DNA of 64,000 bases from contig CM064506.1 of the NCBI GenBank assembly GCA_032716605.1, positions 16,441,779 through 16,505,778 on the forward strand, written 5' to 3'. Below are positions 53,873 through 63,895 of this stretch, piece by piece. The notes below the pieces were generated by a model. That model searched no databases. It was given only the letters and a program-made list of their open reading frames with translations, and was not told the origin of the DNA. The DNA is from Paralithodes platypus (lineage: Eukaryota > Arthropoda > Malacostraca > Decapoda > Lithodidae). Every line of letters begins with the position of its first letter. Within the stretch, counting starts at the first letter, position 1. A program made the position numbers and the translations under genes.

Positions 53873-54302
53873 TTAACCCTTTGGCTGTGGCCATGTTTGG
53901 GCTATTTAGGGCATATTCAGGCACTCCTGAATAATAAATCAAGCATCTGCATTAAATTAAGTATATTCTGCCGAAAACTAGGCGAGAATAGCTTCAAAAT
54001 GACACCAGAACGGGCCCCGTACGTGGTCTGGTTCACCCGCAGTGGTGCCAGTGAAACGCGGGAAACCCGCTATTATGTAACACTCGCTCGCTTGGCTACA
54101 CTGTTGGGAGACACAGAGAAAGATCCGCGCGAGACACAGTCAACCTCAGTGAGCCGCTCGGTGCTCTGAGGGTCGGAGGTGGGCCCCTCACGCTCCCGCC
54201 CACTGACACTCGATTTTTAAGTTTTTTACAGGTTTTTAAAGCATGGAAATTGCTGTAACTTGCCAGGACGTTCCAGAACGTCACCCGCAGCAAAAGGGTT
54301 AA
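53873..54302. mobile_element. TTAA-bounded MITE, 430 bp
   Basis: Left TTAACCCTTTGGCTGTGG and right end, reverse complement TTAACCCTTTTGCTGCGG, form an 18 bp imperfect inverted repeat with TTAA flanks. Noncoding; piggyBac-like. Confidence 0.75.
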
Positions 54303-54458
54303 GACACCTATCCTGGTACAATATAAACCCTCAAACAGCTTAAACGAACGTCCAAAATGTAAATTAAAGGTAAAGAATTAATGAGAAGATTCAATTCATT
54401 TTGGGATAGATCAGAAAGAAAACTTAAGATCACGATTTATGCCTTAAAGTGTACAATA

Positions 54459-55221
54459 CAGTCAGGTCGCCCAATACGCGATTCCACAATGCGCGAAAAC
54501 CCTAATACACGAGTTACCCCTCGAAAATAACCAAAAACATTAATTACGCGAGGTGGTACCACAATACACGAATCGAGAGCTAAGAAGGGGCCAAATCCGC
54601 TATTCCCGCTTGATACGCGAGCACGGTCTACGTTTCGCGAGGCCCAGGCGTGGCTCCGAAAAGAGAAGAAGAAGAAGAGGCATACGCCTGCCTTTCCTCC
54701 CGCTTACCCTCCCTCCCTCCCTCCCACAGTCCCGCTCATAGCCGCGCGGAGTGACCAAACGTTTGTAGTGCCTGCCATTTTTTCGCATGCCACGCCAATA
54801 TAAGAAGATAACACACAAAATGAAGGTGGAAGTGTTGGATCGCAAGAAAAAAGGAGAAGGAAACTGTGCAATAGGCCGTGCTATGGGCTTGTCAGAGTAA
54901 ACTGTTCGTACGATTTGGTCAGGGAGGGAGAAGTTGGAGAAAATCGTGAAGTCCTACGGTCCTAGTCCTAGCCTATCTACTACTAATTTTAAGGTAAGGT
55001 TTCATATTTTTATTCATTGTTGTTCTTATATATAAGATATAGACTGTACTGTAGAGCCAAAAATGTCGAAAATAGAGCCAAAAATGTCGAAAATAGGCCA
55101 TAATTGAGAGATGTCACCCATATCTAATTATTCCCATTTAAAGTTAGTTCCACAATATGCGAATTCGCAATACGCGATGCCTCCTGTCACCCCTATTCTC
55201 GCGTATTGGGGGTCCTGACTG
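54459..55221 (+). mobile_element. Tigger-like (pogo) DNA transposon, internally deleted
   Basis: Ends CAGTCAGGTCGCCCAATACG and (reverse complement) CAGTCAGGACCCCCAATACG, with TA on both sides (54457-54458 and 55222-55223). Subterminal copies of AATACGCGA recur. It holds only the first part of a transposase. Confidence 0.85.
54787..54960 (+). pseudogene. Tigger-like transposase N-terminal remnant
   Basis: From ATG: MPRQYKKITHKMKVEVLDRK, KKGEGNCAIGRAMGLSE, stop, TVRTIWSGREKLEKIVKSY. This is the CENP-B-type helix-turn-helix that binds transposon ends. A TAA at codon 36 and the absence of the DDE domain make it non-functional. Confidence 0.75.
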
Positions 55222-55323
55222 TACTTCCCGGTTTAGTAGATGCTATTGTTCCCCACATTAGGCTGTACAAAAATTAGTTGTAAGATACAAAATAGTCAAA
55301 ATTAAAACTAAAATTGTAAAGAT

Positions 55324-55672
55324 TATAGGTTTGACTGCTGCAAGGAGATAAAGAAAACCTAATATTTAGTAGTGGCCCCTCCATCATTGACGATTATGCC
55401 TATTACATAAGGGACCCTCTTCAAACACTCATCCGCCGTAGTATGAATCTACCGCGCAGAGCATAAAAAATTGAGGAGCCTTCATCATGAGCGCACGCAA
55501 CCTCACTCATGGTCAGTCATTATGAAATTGGGTTCTCACTACGAAAAAACTTTGTAACAAATAAAAAAGAAAAAGAAAATAAGAATAACTATTCATAAGC
55601 TTTCCATATAATCGTGGATGTACTTGTGTGGATCTTTGACCAGACGCTGATTCAGGCGTCATTCTTCCTTCA
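55324..55672 (-). repeat. X2 3' inverted repeat with terminal hairpin
   Basis: Matches X1 41558-41909. The terminal hairpin (55324-55363) has one inner-stem mismatch (CTGC for CTCC), while its copy in the internal complementary region keeps the paired form. Confidence 0.85.
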
Positions 55673-55743
55673 CTGACATATCAAGTAAACCAAAATCCTT
55701 AATACATCAACGAATGGGAAGGGGATGGTCGGGAGAGCCCCAG

Positions 55744-55849
55744 TCGTCAATGATTACGGGGCCACTACTAAATATTAGGTTTTCTTTATCTCCTTGCAGG
55801 AGTCAAACCTATAATTTATTAGTGGCCCCTCCATCATTGACGATTATGC
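55744..55849 (-). repeat. X2 internal complementary region
   Basis: Same structure as X1 41981-42087, matching the joined X2 ends. Confidence 0.9.
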
Positions 55850-56396
55850 CTGATATCGAAGTCTGGAGGGGGACATTCGTAATCATATCATAACTCTAGC
55901 AAAAGCAGATAATCAAACAACCACATAGTATTCTTACTTAGAAAAGATATATATTTTTGGCGCAGCACATATATACAAAAAGGGGTACAAGCAGGAGCGT
56001 GCTTCAAAGAAGCCTGCTTGATAAAAAAGGGTTAACTCTGAGATTCTGAGTACAGATCCGCCAGTTAAAAAGGCACCCCACTTAAATTAAGTGGTGAAAA
56101 ATTATAAGTTTACATGTGCACATATAAACCCCATAAAACTAGTGGATATATCCAATGCTTAAAATTAGATTGCTTCACAGCCCAAAAACTACTTACAACA
56201 ACACTGTTGTTTGTACTACAATTGTACTAGCACAATTTCCTGTAATGAATAGTACAGAGAAATTTACATATCACAACACCCATAAACAGTATCACAGCTC
56301 ACATACTCTGGCGGGGTCTAGGGTGTCCTATGTTACACTGACTGCACCCCCCCCCCCCTTTTCTTGAAATTAAAGAATAAGTGACTTAGGGGCCAC
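55850..56396 (-). other. X2 3' untranslated region
   Basis: Shares with X1 the AGCAGGAGCGTGCTTCAAAG hairpin (about 55989-56020), the CACTTAAATTAAGTG hairpin (about 56079-56093, different bases from X1 but still paired) and the poly(C) run near 56346. Confidence 0.5.
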
Positions 56397-59300
56397 CTAG
56401 ACCCTCTGCCTTAAAGCTATACATGGCAAGGAAGGTTTGTCTAGAGCTACTGAAAGGTATCGAGTCAAAAACGTATGATTAGAGGCCCACAACTGTGTGG
56501 ACGTAATATCTTCAACAGAAATTTGTTTAAGGAAACGTAAAGAGGCTGCCCACTTGCGTAAATCGTGGGCCCTACCCACAACGCCAGGATTACTCTCTTT
56601 AATGACCTCGACCAAGAGAGAAGCCAGTTTACGTTTCATCAAGAGTTTACCCGTACTTGCTACCCATAAAGCACCCTGGTGATTTAGAGGTGCCACTCTC
56701 AAATATTTGGTTAGAGCTTGCACTGGACATAAATTATGGTGCACCTTTCCCCTTTTCAACGCCGGCACCGTGAACTCTGAAAACACGTGTTCACTGTGCT
56801 CATTCTTGGCTATGAACCCTGGGGAAGGTGCACTCTGAATACACTCATTAAGCCTACCAAACCTGAGGTAATTAGGTGTGTTGCTCATCGCCGCCAGCTC
56901 AGATACTCTGTTCCCGGTAACCAAAGCCATAAGGAATACTGCCTTTCTTAAAAGTAATGTAAAATCTGCAGTATGTTGGTACAGATGGGAATGAAGTAAC
57001 AACAATGCTTTGTCCAGAGACCAGGTAGGCATGAGCTGACGGGGAGGTGGGCGGAGTTTAAAACATGCCCTCATAAAACATGCCCTCATAAAACCTGTTT
57101 CCTCCGCGACTGGTATGGTGAGACCGGTAAGGTCCAAAAATGGCATCCTAATCGCTGTTAAGTGATTTTTTAACGTTACTACAGATAAACGTTTCTGCTC
57201 GAACAGATAATTTAAGTAATTAAAAACCAAAGCCACCGAGGGCACAGTTTGTTCCGTTCTAAGAATCCAAGAAGTAAAGGCTTGCCAATGCGATTGATAC
57301 TGTCGCTTTGTAGACTGGGTATATTGATTCATGAATTTATTGGTCACGTCTCTACCATATGGTGCTAGCCACTTGGCCTCCTGAATGTCCATAATGCAAA
57401 AGTCAGCGAGGTCTCTAGGTTGCCAATTGTGTCTAAGTGGAAAAATCCGACCGGGAGTGACACCGGGTGAGGGCACCACGTTTTCAATTGCTGGTACCAC
57501 AACTGCGCCGGCCACAGAGGCGCGATTAGCGAGACTACGCCCCGATAATCCTGTAGTTTGTTTACTACGTGGCACATTAGAGACGCGTCTGGCGGCGGAA
57601 ACAGATAAATGAAACTCCACCTGTTCCAGTCTGTCACCAGTGCGTCTGGCCCGCCCGCCAGCGTTATCGTCCGGCGGGTGAGGTACAGTGGGAGTTTGTG
57701 AGTCTCCTCTGACGCAAACAAATCCACTTGTGGATGGTAAGGCTCCGCAATCATTTGGTCGAAAATGGTTTGCTTGAGCGCCCATTCTACTGTTGTGCTC
57801 TGTCTCTGAGACAGAGCGTCTGCCCAAACGTTTGCTACGCCTGGGAGATAAGATGTGTGAAGATGAATGTCCAGCCTGTTGGCTAGAATAAAAATATTTT
57901 CTGACACGTTTTGCAACTTCCGAGATCTCGTTGACCCTTGTTTCTGAATACAGTGAACCGCATTCAGATTGTCCATTCTGAAGGCCACCGACTTGCCCCG
58001 TAAAGTAGAGCCGTGAGCCTGAAGGAAATATAAGGGGACTAGTAATTCTTTGACATTGATGTGGGAGATTTCTAAATGGGACCAAAGCCCTTGACCCTGG
58101 TGCCCTTGGTTTGACTGAAAGCCCCAACCTATCGTTCCTGACGCATCCGTGTCTACCCATACCGTCGGTGGAGGAGAGGTCCATGACATTACTGAGTGTA
58201 ACGTTTCCCTCTTCGCCCAGACCGCTAGTAAGTTGTGGATTAATTTTGGTATGGGCCATAATTTTTCCGCGGGCAATAGTGGAAAACATTTGTTGCCCTC
58301 CAATATTAATCGTTTTACTTTCAACCGACCCAACTTTACAGTTAGTTGAATCCAGTTGAGAGAGCCGACCAGAGACTCCCAGATTCTCCGTGTCGTAGTC
58401 AGACTGTGAAGAAACAGGAACAATTTCCTGCGAAATCTGTTTCGATTGTCCACACTCTGACTCAGAGTGAGAGTAGCTGTGTCCCAAAGCAGCCCTATCC
58501 ACTGAACTACTCGTGAGGGAACAAGGTTTGACTTTACCAGGTTTACCTTGAATCCTAGAGATTTGACATGATTTAATGTTATGCTGACATGATTTATGCA
58601 TACTTGTTCCGTCTCTGCCACCACTAGCCAGTCGTCTAGATACCACAAAATCCTGATCTCTCGCTCTAACAAGGGCATCAGGGCTTGCCGGACTAATTTC
58701 GTGAACAAGCGAGGTGCTAGGTTCAATCCAAACGGCATCCTCTGAAAGACATAAGTCTGATGCTTTATGCGTAAGGCCAGAAACCGTTGAAATCTTTTGT
58801 TTACCGAGACGTGCCAATACGCGTCTGTCAGGTCTAAAGAACACATCCATCCTCCCGGCGGAAGTGTTAGCCTGATTTGGTTCACTGTCAGCATCCTGAA
58901 TGACACGTTGTGAATATGGAGGTTCAGATAAGACAGGTCTATGACTGGTCTCATCTGAACACTGTCCCTTTTGGGCACTAGAAATAGTTTGGATGTAAAG
59001 ACTGGGTAATTTTGAGGAACCGGGATGATGACATTCTTGGAGATCATTTCTCGGATCAGTGACTCCACCTCTAATGAAACTAAATTTGCCTTTGTCGGCT
59101 GACGTAAACGAGGTCGCCGGAGCCACTGCCAGGTGATGCCCTTGCGTGCCACCATCCTCGCCCAAGTATTTAATGGCCATGCGCGGTGACACGTCCGGAA
59201 CGACCCAGTTAGCAGACAAGGGTTCGCCGGCTGTACTACCCTCTGATCCACCCGCCGTGAGACCGGCCCTGGGAGTGAGAGAGACTTTAGTTTTTTTATG

Positions 59301-59591
59301 GTGGTGGTGGTGGTGGTGGTGGATGCTTAGCCGACTGGCCGGCGTTGGCAGAAGATGGGCCCTGGCCCGCCGGTCTGTTATAGTTTCGTCCTTTATGACC
59401 TGCAAACTTACCTTGTTTATACCTGTACTGACCTTGGGGGGAAGAGGACTTAGGTATATGAAAGGGCTTTGACCCACCCGGCTGAGCTTTTGCGACTGGC
59501 TTGGGTTTGGGAAAGTTAAAAGCAGGTTTCTTAGAAGGGGTGGGACTGTGCTTAAAGGCCTGAGCCATGTTGAAAACAGTTCTCCACACAT
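56397..59591 (-). CDS. X2 tyrosine recombinase
   Basis: 1064-codon open frame. As in X1, roughly the first 740 codons overlap RT-RNase H (and the gag end) in another frame. The enzyme is the last about 330: GRDVTNKFMNQYTQSTKRQY, AFTSWILRTEQ, ALVFNYLNYLFEQKR, LVTGNRVSELAAMS (Arg), GRAHDLRKWAASLRF (His, Arg) and NHTFLTRYLSVALD (Tyr). R-H-R-Y is complete. A 15 bp tandem duplication repeats MRACF (57065-57094). Role: integrates the circular DIRS DNA. Real start unknown. Confidence 0.85.
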   Translation of the reverse strand: MCGELFSTWLRPLSTVPPLLRNLLLTFPNPSQSQKLSRVGQSPFIYLSPLPPKVSTGINKVSLQVIKDETITDRRARAHLLPTPASRLSIHHHHHHHHKKTKVSLTPRAGLTAGGSEGSTAGEPLSANWVVPDVSPRMAIKYLGEDGGTQGHHLAVAPATSFTSADKGKFSFIRGGVTDPRNDLQECHHPGSSKLPSLYIQTISSAQKGQCSDETSHRPVLSEPPYSQRVIQDADSEPNQANTSAGRMDVFFRPDRRVLARLGKQKISTVSGLTHKASDLCLSEDAVWIEPSTSLVHEISPASPDALVRARDQDFVVSRRLASGGRDGTSMHKSCQHNIKSCQISRIQGKPGKVKPCSLTSSSVDRAALGHSYSHSESECGQSKQISQEIVPVSSQSDYDTENLGVSGRLSQLDSTNCKVGSVESKTINIGGQQMFSTIARGKIMAHTKINPQLTSGLGEEGNVTLSNVMDLSSTDGMGRHGCVRNDRLGLSVKPRAPGSRALVPFRNLPHQCQRITSPLIFPSGSRLYFTGQVGGLQNGQSECGSLYSETRVNEISEVAKRVRKYFYSSQQAGHSSSHILSPRRSKRLGRRSVSETEHNSRMGAQANHFRPNDCGALPSTSGFVCVRGDSQTPTVPHPPDDNAGGRARRTGDRLEQVEFHLSVSAARRVSNVPRSKQTTGLSGRSLANRASVAGAVVVPAIENVVPSPGVTPGRIFPLRHNWQPRDLADFCIMDIQEAKWLAPYGRDVTNKFMNQYTQSTKRQYQSHWQAFTSWILRTEQTVPSVALVFNYLNYLFEQKRLSVVTLKNHLTAIRMPFLDLTGLTIPVAEETGFMRACFMRACFKLRPPPRQLMPTWSLDKALLLLHSHLYQHTADFTLLLRKAVFLMALVTGNRVSELAAMSNTPNYLRFGRLNECIQSAPSPGFIAKNEHSEHVFSEFTVPALKRGKVHHNLCPVQALTKYLRVAPLNHQGALWVASTGKLLMKRKLASLLVEVIKESNPGVVGRAHDLRKWAASLRFLKQISVEDITSTQLWASNHTFLTRYLSVALDKPSLPCIALRQRV
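57365..59251 (-). CDS. X2 reverse transcriptase-RNase H
   Basis: 628 codons starting MDQRVVQPANPCLLTGSF; the first ATG of X1 corresponds to residue 33 here. RT: LFLVPKRDSVQMRPVIDLS, CSLDLTDAYWHVSV, RMPFGLNLAPRLFTK and WYLDDWLVVAE. RNase H: VWVDTDASGTIGW, VKELLVPL, FRMDNLNAVHC and VWADALSQRQS. Ends with the YLFPPPDASLMCHVV and LWPAQLWYQQL block. Open throughout, highly similar to X1. It overlaps the recombinase frame over its whole length. Confidence 0.9.
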   Translation of the reverse strand: MDQRVVQPANPCLLTGSFRTCHRAWPLNTWARMVARKGITWQWLRRPRLRQPTKANLVSLEVESLIREMISKNVIIPVPQNYPVFTSKLFLVPKRDSVQMRPVIDLSYLNLHIHNVSFRMLTVNQIRLTLPPGGWMCSLDLTDAYWHVSVNKRFQRFLALRIKHQTYVFQRMPFGLNLAPRLFTKLVRQALMPLLEREIRILWYLDDWLVVAETEQVCINHVSITLNHVKSLGFKVNLVKSNLVPSRVVQWIGLLWDTATLTLSQSVDNRNRFRRKLFLFLHSLTTTRRIWESLVGSLNWIQLTVKLGRLKVKRLILEGNKCFPLLPAEKLWPIPKLIHNLLAVWAKRETLHSVMSWTSPPPTVWVDTDASGTIGWGFQSNQGHQGQGLWSHLEISHINVKELLVPLYFLQAHGSTLRGKSVAFRMDNLNAVHCIQKQGSTRSRKLQNVSENIFILANRLDIHLHTSYLPGVANVWADALSQRQSTTVEWALKQTIFDQMIAEPYHPQVDLFASEETHKLPLYLTRRTITLAGGPDALVTDWNRWSFIYLFPPPDASLMCHVVNKLQDYRGVVSLIAPLWPAQLWYQQLKTWCPHPVSLPVGFFHLDTIGNLETSLTFALWTFRRPSG

Positions 59592-61981
59592 CAGGGGACA
59601 TTAAAGAGGGGGTTAGCACCGGCGACATGACCACCTAGTTCGCAATAATATCAGGAAGTTTCTTCACCAGGGACATCCTAAGATCCTGTCTCGCCCGCAC
59701 CGCCTCGAGCAAGGCTGTACGGATATCCCCCAACGACTGAATAGAAGTCTGAAGGAGTAACCGTCGAGATAGTTCAATTGATCTTCTGACATCCGCGTCC
59801 GCGATTGCCTGAGTAGATCTTAGCATAGACTTCGCCACCTGGTGCGTAACAATGTATTGGGAAAAAAGTCTATACGCCTTCCCCCGTAGCCTAAACTCCC
59901 CGTCTAGGTGAGCTGGGGAAGGTGTAGTGAAAGGATCTTTAAGTTCGCATAGATTGATTTTGGGGGCAGCTAAAAAGGCAAACAAAGCAGATGGAACTCC
60001 GCCGGCCGAGAAGACTGGCAGAGAGAACCAAGAATGGCTGTCCTGAGGAATCTGGTGCGAAGATTTTGAGGTGAAGGTGGTCGCAAAGTTCTGAGCCTCT
60101 ACCTCCCATTCCACCCAAGGTCCTGGACCCAACTGCCCCACCTTCAACACTGGATTAGCGGCTGTGTCTGTGACCGTTTGTAAATCTAATTCTGGAGTGA
60201 GAGCTGACAGTGCTTTTATATCATTAAAACTGTCATGCTTGGTCCAGTCAGAAAACAGTTTTGAAGCTGATGCAGGGGGCAGTGCAGGCGTAGCTGTATA
60301 CACAAAATAGTCATGGTGATAATGGTTAGGAATGGCCTTAATATTAACATCAAGTACATTACCCGCAATATCTAAAGCTCGTAACTTTCTAGATTTATTT
60401 CCTTGGATTACCCACTCTCGTGGCACTGGAAGTTCCCCTGACAAAGTGGGCTGTGCTACTTCTGGCTTAGTTGGGATCATTTGTACCCATGAATCATCTG
60501 GACCATATAAAAGGGGCATAGCTACCTTTCTTAACGGTGCTTTATCTAAAGGGGGAGGATCCACATCCGCTACCACCCTTACACTAGAAGTAGTCAGTGC
60601 CGCCGAAGCAGGCCTAGTGACCATAGTAGGTGATACAGAAGGAGGGTGCAGAATCTTAGTTAAACCAATGGAAGCAATCAGAGGCCGAACACTTGAACTT
60701 GTCATGGAAGCTCCCAGGTCCACTGTAGGAGTCTCCGGCTGTTGGCCAAATATTTTCGTTAGAGCAGTAGCTAATAACCCATCTATTTCCTCCGCCGTGA
60801 CAAATTTAGCAGATGAAGAACTAAGAGGTGAATCATTCCTATCCTGTGAGTCGTCTAGAACTGAACCCGACTCCTGCACCTCCATGTCAGAGATTATAGA
60901 CACCTCATCCTTGTCATCTGGCCCATCATGAGAGGATTCCGCCGAAGCCGGAATCCCGTCGTGTTGCCATGTTAAGTCTGGAATGGATGATGGGATCGCA
61001 GCGTCCCGGTGGACGTCCGCCAGTACCTGTGGCTCCTGAACCAGACGTGGGCCTTCAGTCCCTGGTTGGGAATACCGCCATACACCCAGGCCTTGGCCCG
61101 AACTCCCTTGGGAGTCAGTTACCCCATCACCCACTGAGCCCCCACTAGACTCTTCTAGAGGCCGATCACTGCCCACAGAACATTCTAATTCTAAGTTTAT
61201 AATATCCATTGGTAACCTGTCCGCCGGTAACACCCCCACCACAGTCTCTGACTCCACTCCCGCCCCATCAGATTGGACACTAGATAAGTCGGGAGTAGAG
61301 GCAGAAAGTGAGGCACGAGGCTCCGGCGAACGCCGGGAGGCCTTTCGTTCCTGAGAATCTTTCCTGGAAGATTTGTGGCTTCGGTGTGACTTAGATCTAT
61401 CACTAGAACTGCTCTTGGACTTCTCAGATCTATCACTAGAACTACTCTTGGACTTTTCCTCTTTGCTCTTCTTTCTCGCTGGTGAAGAAGTGACTAGACG
61501 GCTGCTGTCTGAGGGGCGACCTGGACCTGGACCGCGCCCGTGACGTGGAGGCTGTCACCGAGGGCGTAGGTTCACGAGGTCTCTTAGATGTGCCGGGGGC
61601 CAGAGTAAGTGCTGTACCCTGCCCAGTCTCTGCCGACTTTCGTACAATTACTCTAGAGGTACGTTTAATAGGGGGGTGCTCAATAAGTAATTTATCCCAA
61701 AGAATTACGTTATCACATTGAAGCGCTTTATGAGCCACTGTGGTAGCATAAGTGGACAACAGTTGCCTGACCTCCCGCAAAGCGACCGCCGCGGGTCTAT
61801 CATTGTCTCGCAATACTTTAATACTCAATTGAGTACAGAAGGTACAGTTCCCCGTCACCCACAAACCCCTTGAGCGATCTAAACATTTAACACATCTAAT
61901 GCAAAGAGTGTGTGCAAAGATAGGGATACCTGAACAGGAGGGTGTAACACACAAAGCAAAAACAGGGTCTAGGGTAGCCAT
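59296..61981 (-). pseudogene. X2 gag with one frameshift and one nonsense codon
   Basis: Starts at 61981 with MATLDPVFALCVTPSCSG and a Cys-rich segment (LCIRCVKCLDRS; CTFCTQL). A one-base shift near 61495, in the Ser/Arg region, leaves the first frame ending at 61442. The main frame (SSSSDRSEKSKSSSSDRSKS onward) runs to TAG at 59635-59637, where X1 has Gln. It resumes with VMSPVLTPSLM and ends in a Gly/Lys tail (59296). Otherwise the core matches X1 closely. A histidine run reading of the poly(GTGGTG) tail near 59310 belongs to the overlapping frame. Confidence 0.8.
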
Positions 61982-63650
61982 GACAGAGACTGGTGGAAAA
62001 CGAACCCACCCCCGGGTTTACTCCAGGTTCTCTATAGACCCGCCGGAACTCTGCCCTGGAAAAAAGAAAATTTCTAGGAATTAATGCTCATAAGGCCACA
62101 CCAACATGTTCGAACACAAGTGTTAAATAACCCGCCGGGTAACGAGACGCAATACACAACTATTACGGCTCGCTACGCGGGAGGTTCATAAGTAAAAATT
62201 TCAGAATATCTTAACCTGTCCAAAAGATTTATGAATATCCTCTGACATGATATAAAGACCAGCATGGCTTTTTATAAATGACGCAGTCTTCCCAGTGGTG
62301 TTTGTTAAGTTTTACTGGAAAACCCATAAAAAGACGCCGGCCCCCGTATTATCTCGCAGATCAAAAAACTGGGAAGCCTGTCTTAAATGCTAGATCTGGC
62401 TTCTCCCGAAGCGTCCTAGATCGCCGTATGTTGAATGGCGGCGATACTTAAACGCATCCCTCAATTGTCTGGTCAACTACACTGAATTGCAAATCCGTTA
62501 ATCCCACCCTCCCAAGGTGCAACCGCCGGGTGTGAATTTAAGTTTTATAACGTTAACCCCAATTATTCCTATCCCCACTTCTTTGCAAAAGATCGCCGGG
62601 GAGGAAAGACCAAACAACAAACAGCCTAGTTTTACTGGCTTTGCAAAACCGGGAAAAACTATACTCAACAAGTGTCCGCATGAACACTTAGTTAAATGGG
62701 TAAAGCCATCCCGCCGGGAAACACAGTAAGCCTGAACACAGGCTCCACCACTGAGACGCAGTCCTGGAGAGCCTCAAGCCACCACTCGCCGGGGGAAACA
62801 AGCCTATTTTAACCACGCGTGATTAAAAACTCGGCATCCAGCCGGGTTTTCACGGTGTAACCGATAAAACCCGCCGGAAAAGGCAACCCACCCCGCTCAG
62901 ATTCAATCTGAACGCACCAAATAGACCGTGGAATTAGCCAAAGCACAACTAACCCAGGACACACAAATAGTCCGTGGAAATAGCCAATACTGTACACAAC
63001 TAATCCAGGACACACACATAGTCTGTGGAATTAGCCAATACACAACTAAACCAGGACACACATGATACAGTAGTACATATTTATAACATAAATCAATAAC
63101 ACTTGTACATGTGGCAAAGCTACGAGAGGCTGGCTAGGCCTAAGCAGACGGAAATAAAATTTAATCATGTCGTAATATAAACAAAAAGCACTGAATTATA
63201 TCACAACAGGAACCACCGTCAACACACCACTGTAGCATAAACTTTCCGGCAAAGGGAAGAACTGACTCGGGACCCAGAAAAAACTTCACTAAGTGAAGAC
63301 AAATACGCTGGGAACGTCAGATAAGAAAAAGCTACCTCATCAGAAAGATAAGAAGCTTAATAACGCGTAGTGAAAGCCACCTACATCACAAAGCTAGCTA
63401 ACCGCGAAAACGTTTCACGAGTCCACCACGGGACCACGAGGGTACACCCGAAATAGATGTCCCAAACACACGACCCCAAATACACTGCACTGCGGGCAAC
63501 CCGCCCAGGACACTCCTGCTACGCATATCCTAACCTTACTCGATATATCCCGGAGTAAACAAATGAGAAAAAACTCACTAGGGACGCAGCAAATGCGGAA
63601 CCAGCGGAGCGTGGGGAGGCACGTCCGGGTAGGTTGAGCGCAGAGCAGAG
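61982..63650 (-). other. X2 leader (5' untranslated region)
   Basis: Homologous to the X1 leader: CTTTTTTCCAG acceptor before gag, CCGCCGG words, one TCGCCG stem-loop near 62421, a minisatellite and the CTTCACTAAGTGAAG hairpin near 63284. Confidence 0.6.
62923..63065 (-). repeat. X2 leader minisatellite, three units
   Basis: Plus-strand CCGTGGAATTAGCC or CTGTGGAATTAGCC followed by ACACAACTAA and CCAGGACACAC repeats three times; X1 has two. Confidence 0.75.
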
Positions 63651-63895
63651 AAGGAAGAATGACGCCTGAATCAGCCTGAATCAGCGTCTGGTCAAAGATC
63701 CACACAAGTACATCCACGATTATATGGAAAGCTTATGAATAGTTATTCTTAGTTATTCATAGTTATGCTCATGATGAAGGCTCCTCAATTTTTTATGCTC
63801 TGCGCGGTAGATTCATACTACGGCGGATGAGTGTTTGAAGAGGGTGCCTTATGTAATAGGCATAATCGTCAATGATGGAGGGGCCACTAATAAAT
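63651..63895 (-). repeat. X2 5' inverted repeat, internally deleted
   Basis: Ends like X1 but lacks the TTTCGTAGTGAGAACCC piece. It has a local duplication GCCTGAATCAGCCTGAATCA near 63663 and a repeated AGTTATTC near 63740-63765. Confidence 0.8.

Larger units (their letters stand above)
55324..63895 (-). mobile_element. DIRS element X2
   Basis: 8.6 kb, same layout and ends as X1. RT-RNase H and recombinase frames are open; gag has a frameshift and a nonsense codon. The right inverted repeat has lost an internal piece. Sequence identity to X1 is high but clearly below 100 percent, so the two are separate insertions and not a recent duplication of the region. Confidence 0.9.

Noticed and set aside
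41558..63895. X1 to X2 as one segmental duplication
   Set aside because: Flanks of X1 and X2 differ, each element has complete separate ends, and their lesions and leader repeats are different, so they are independent insertions.
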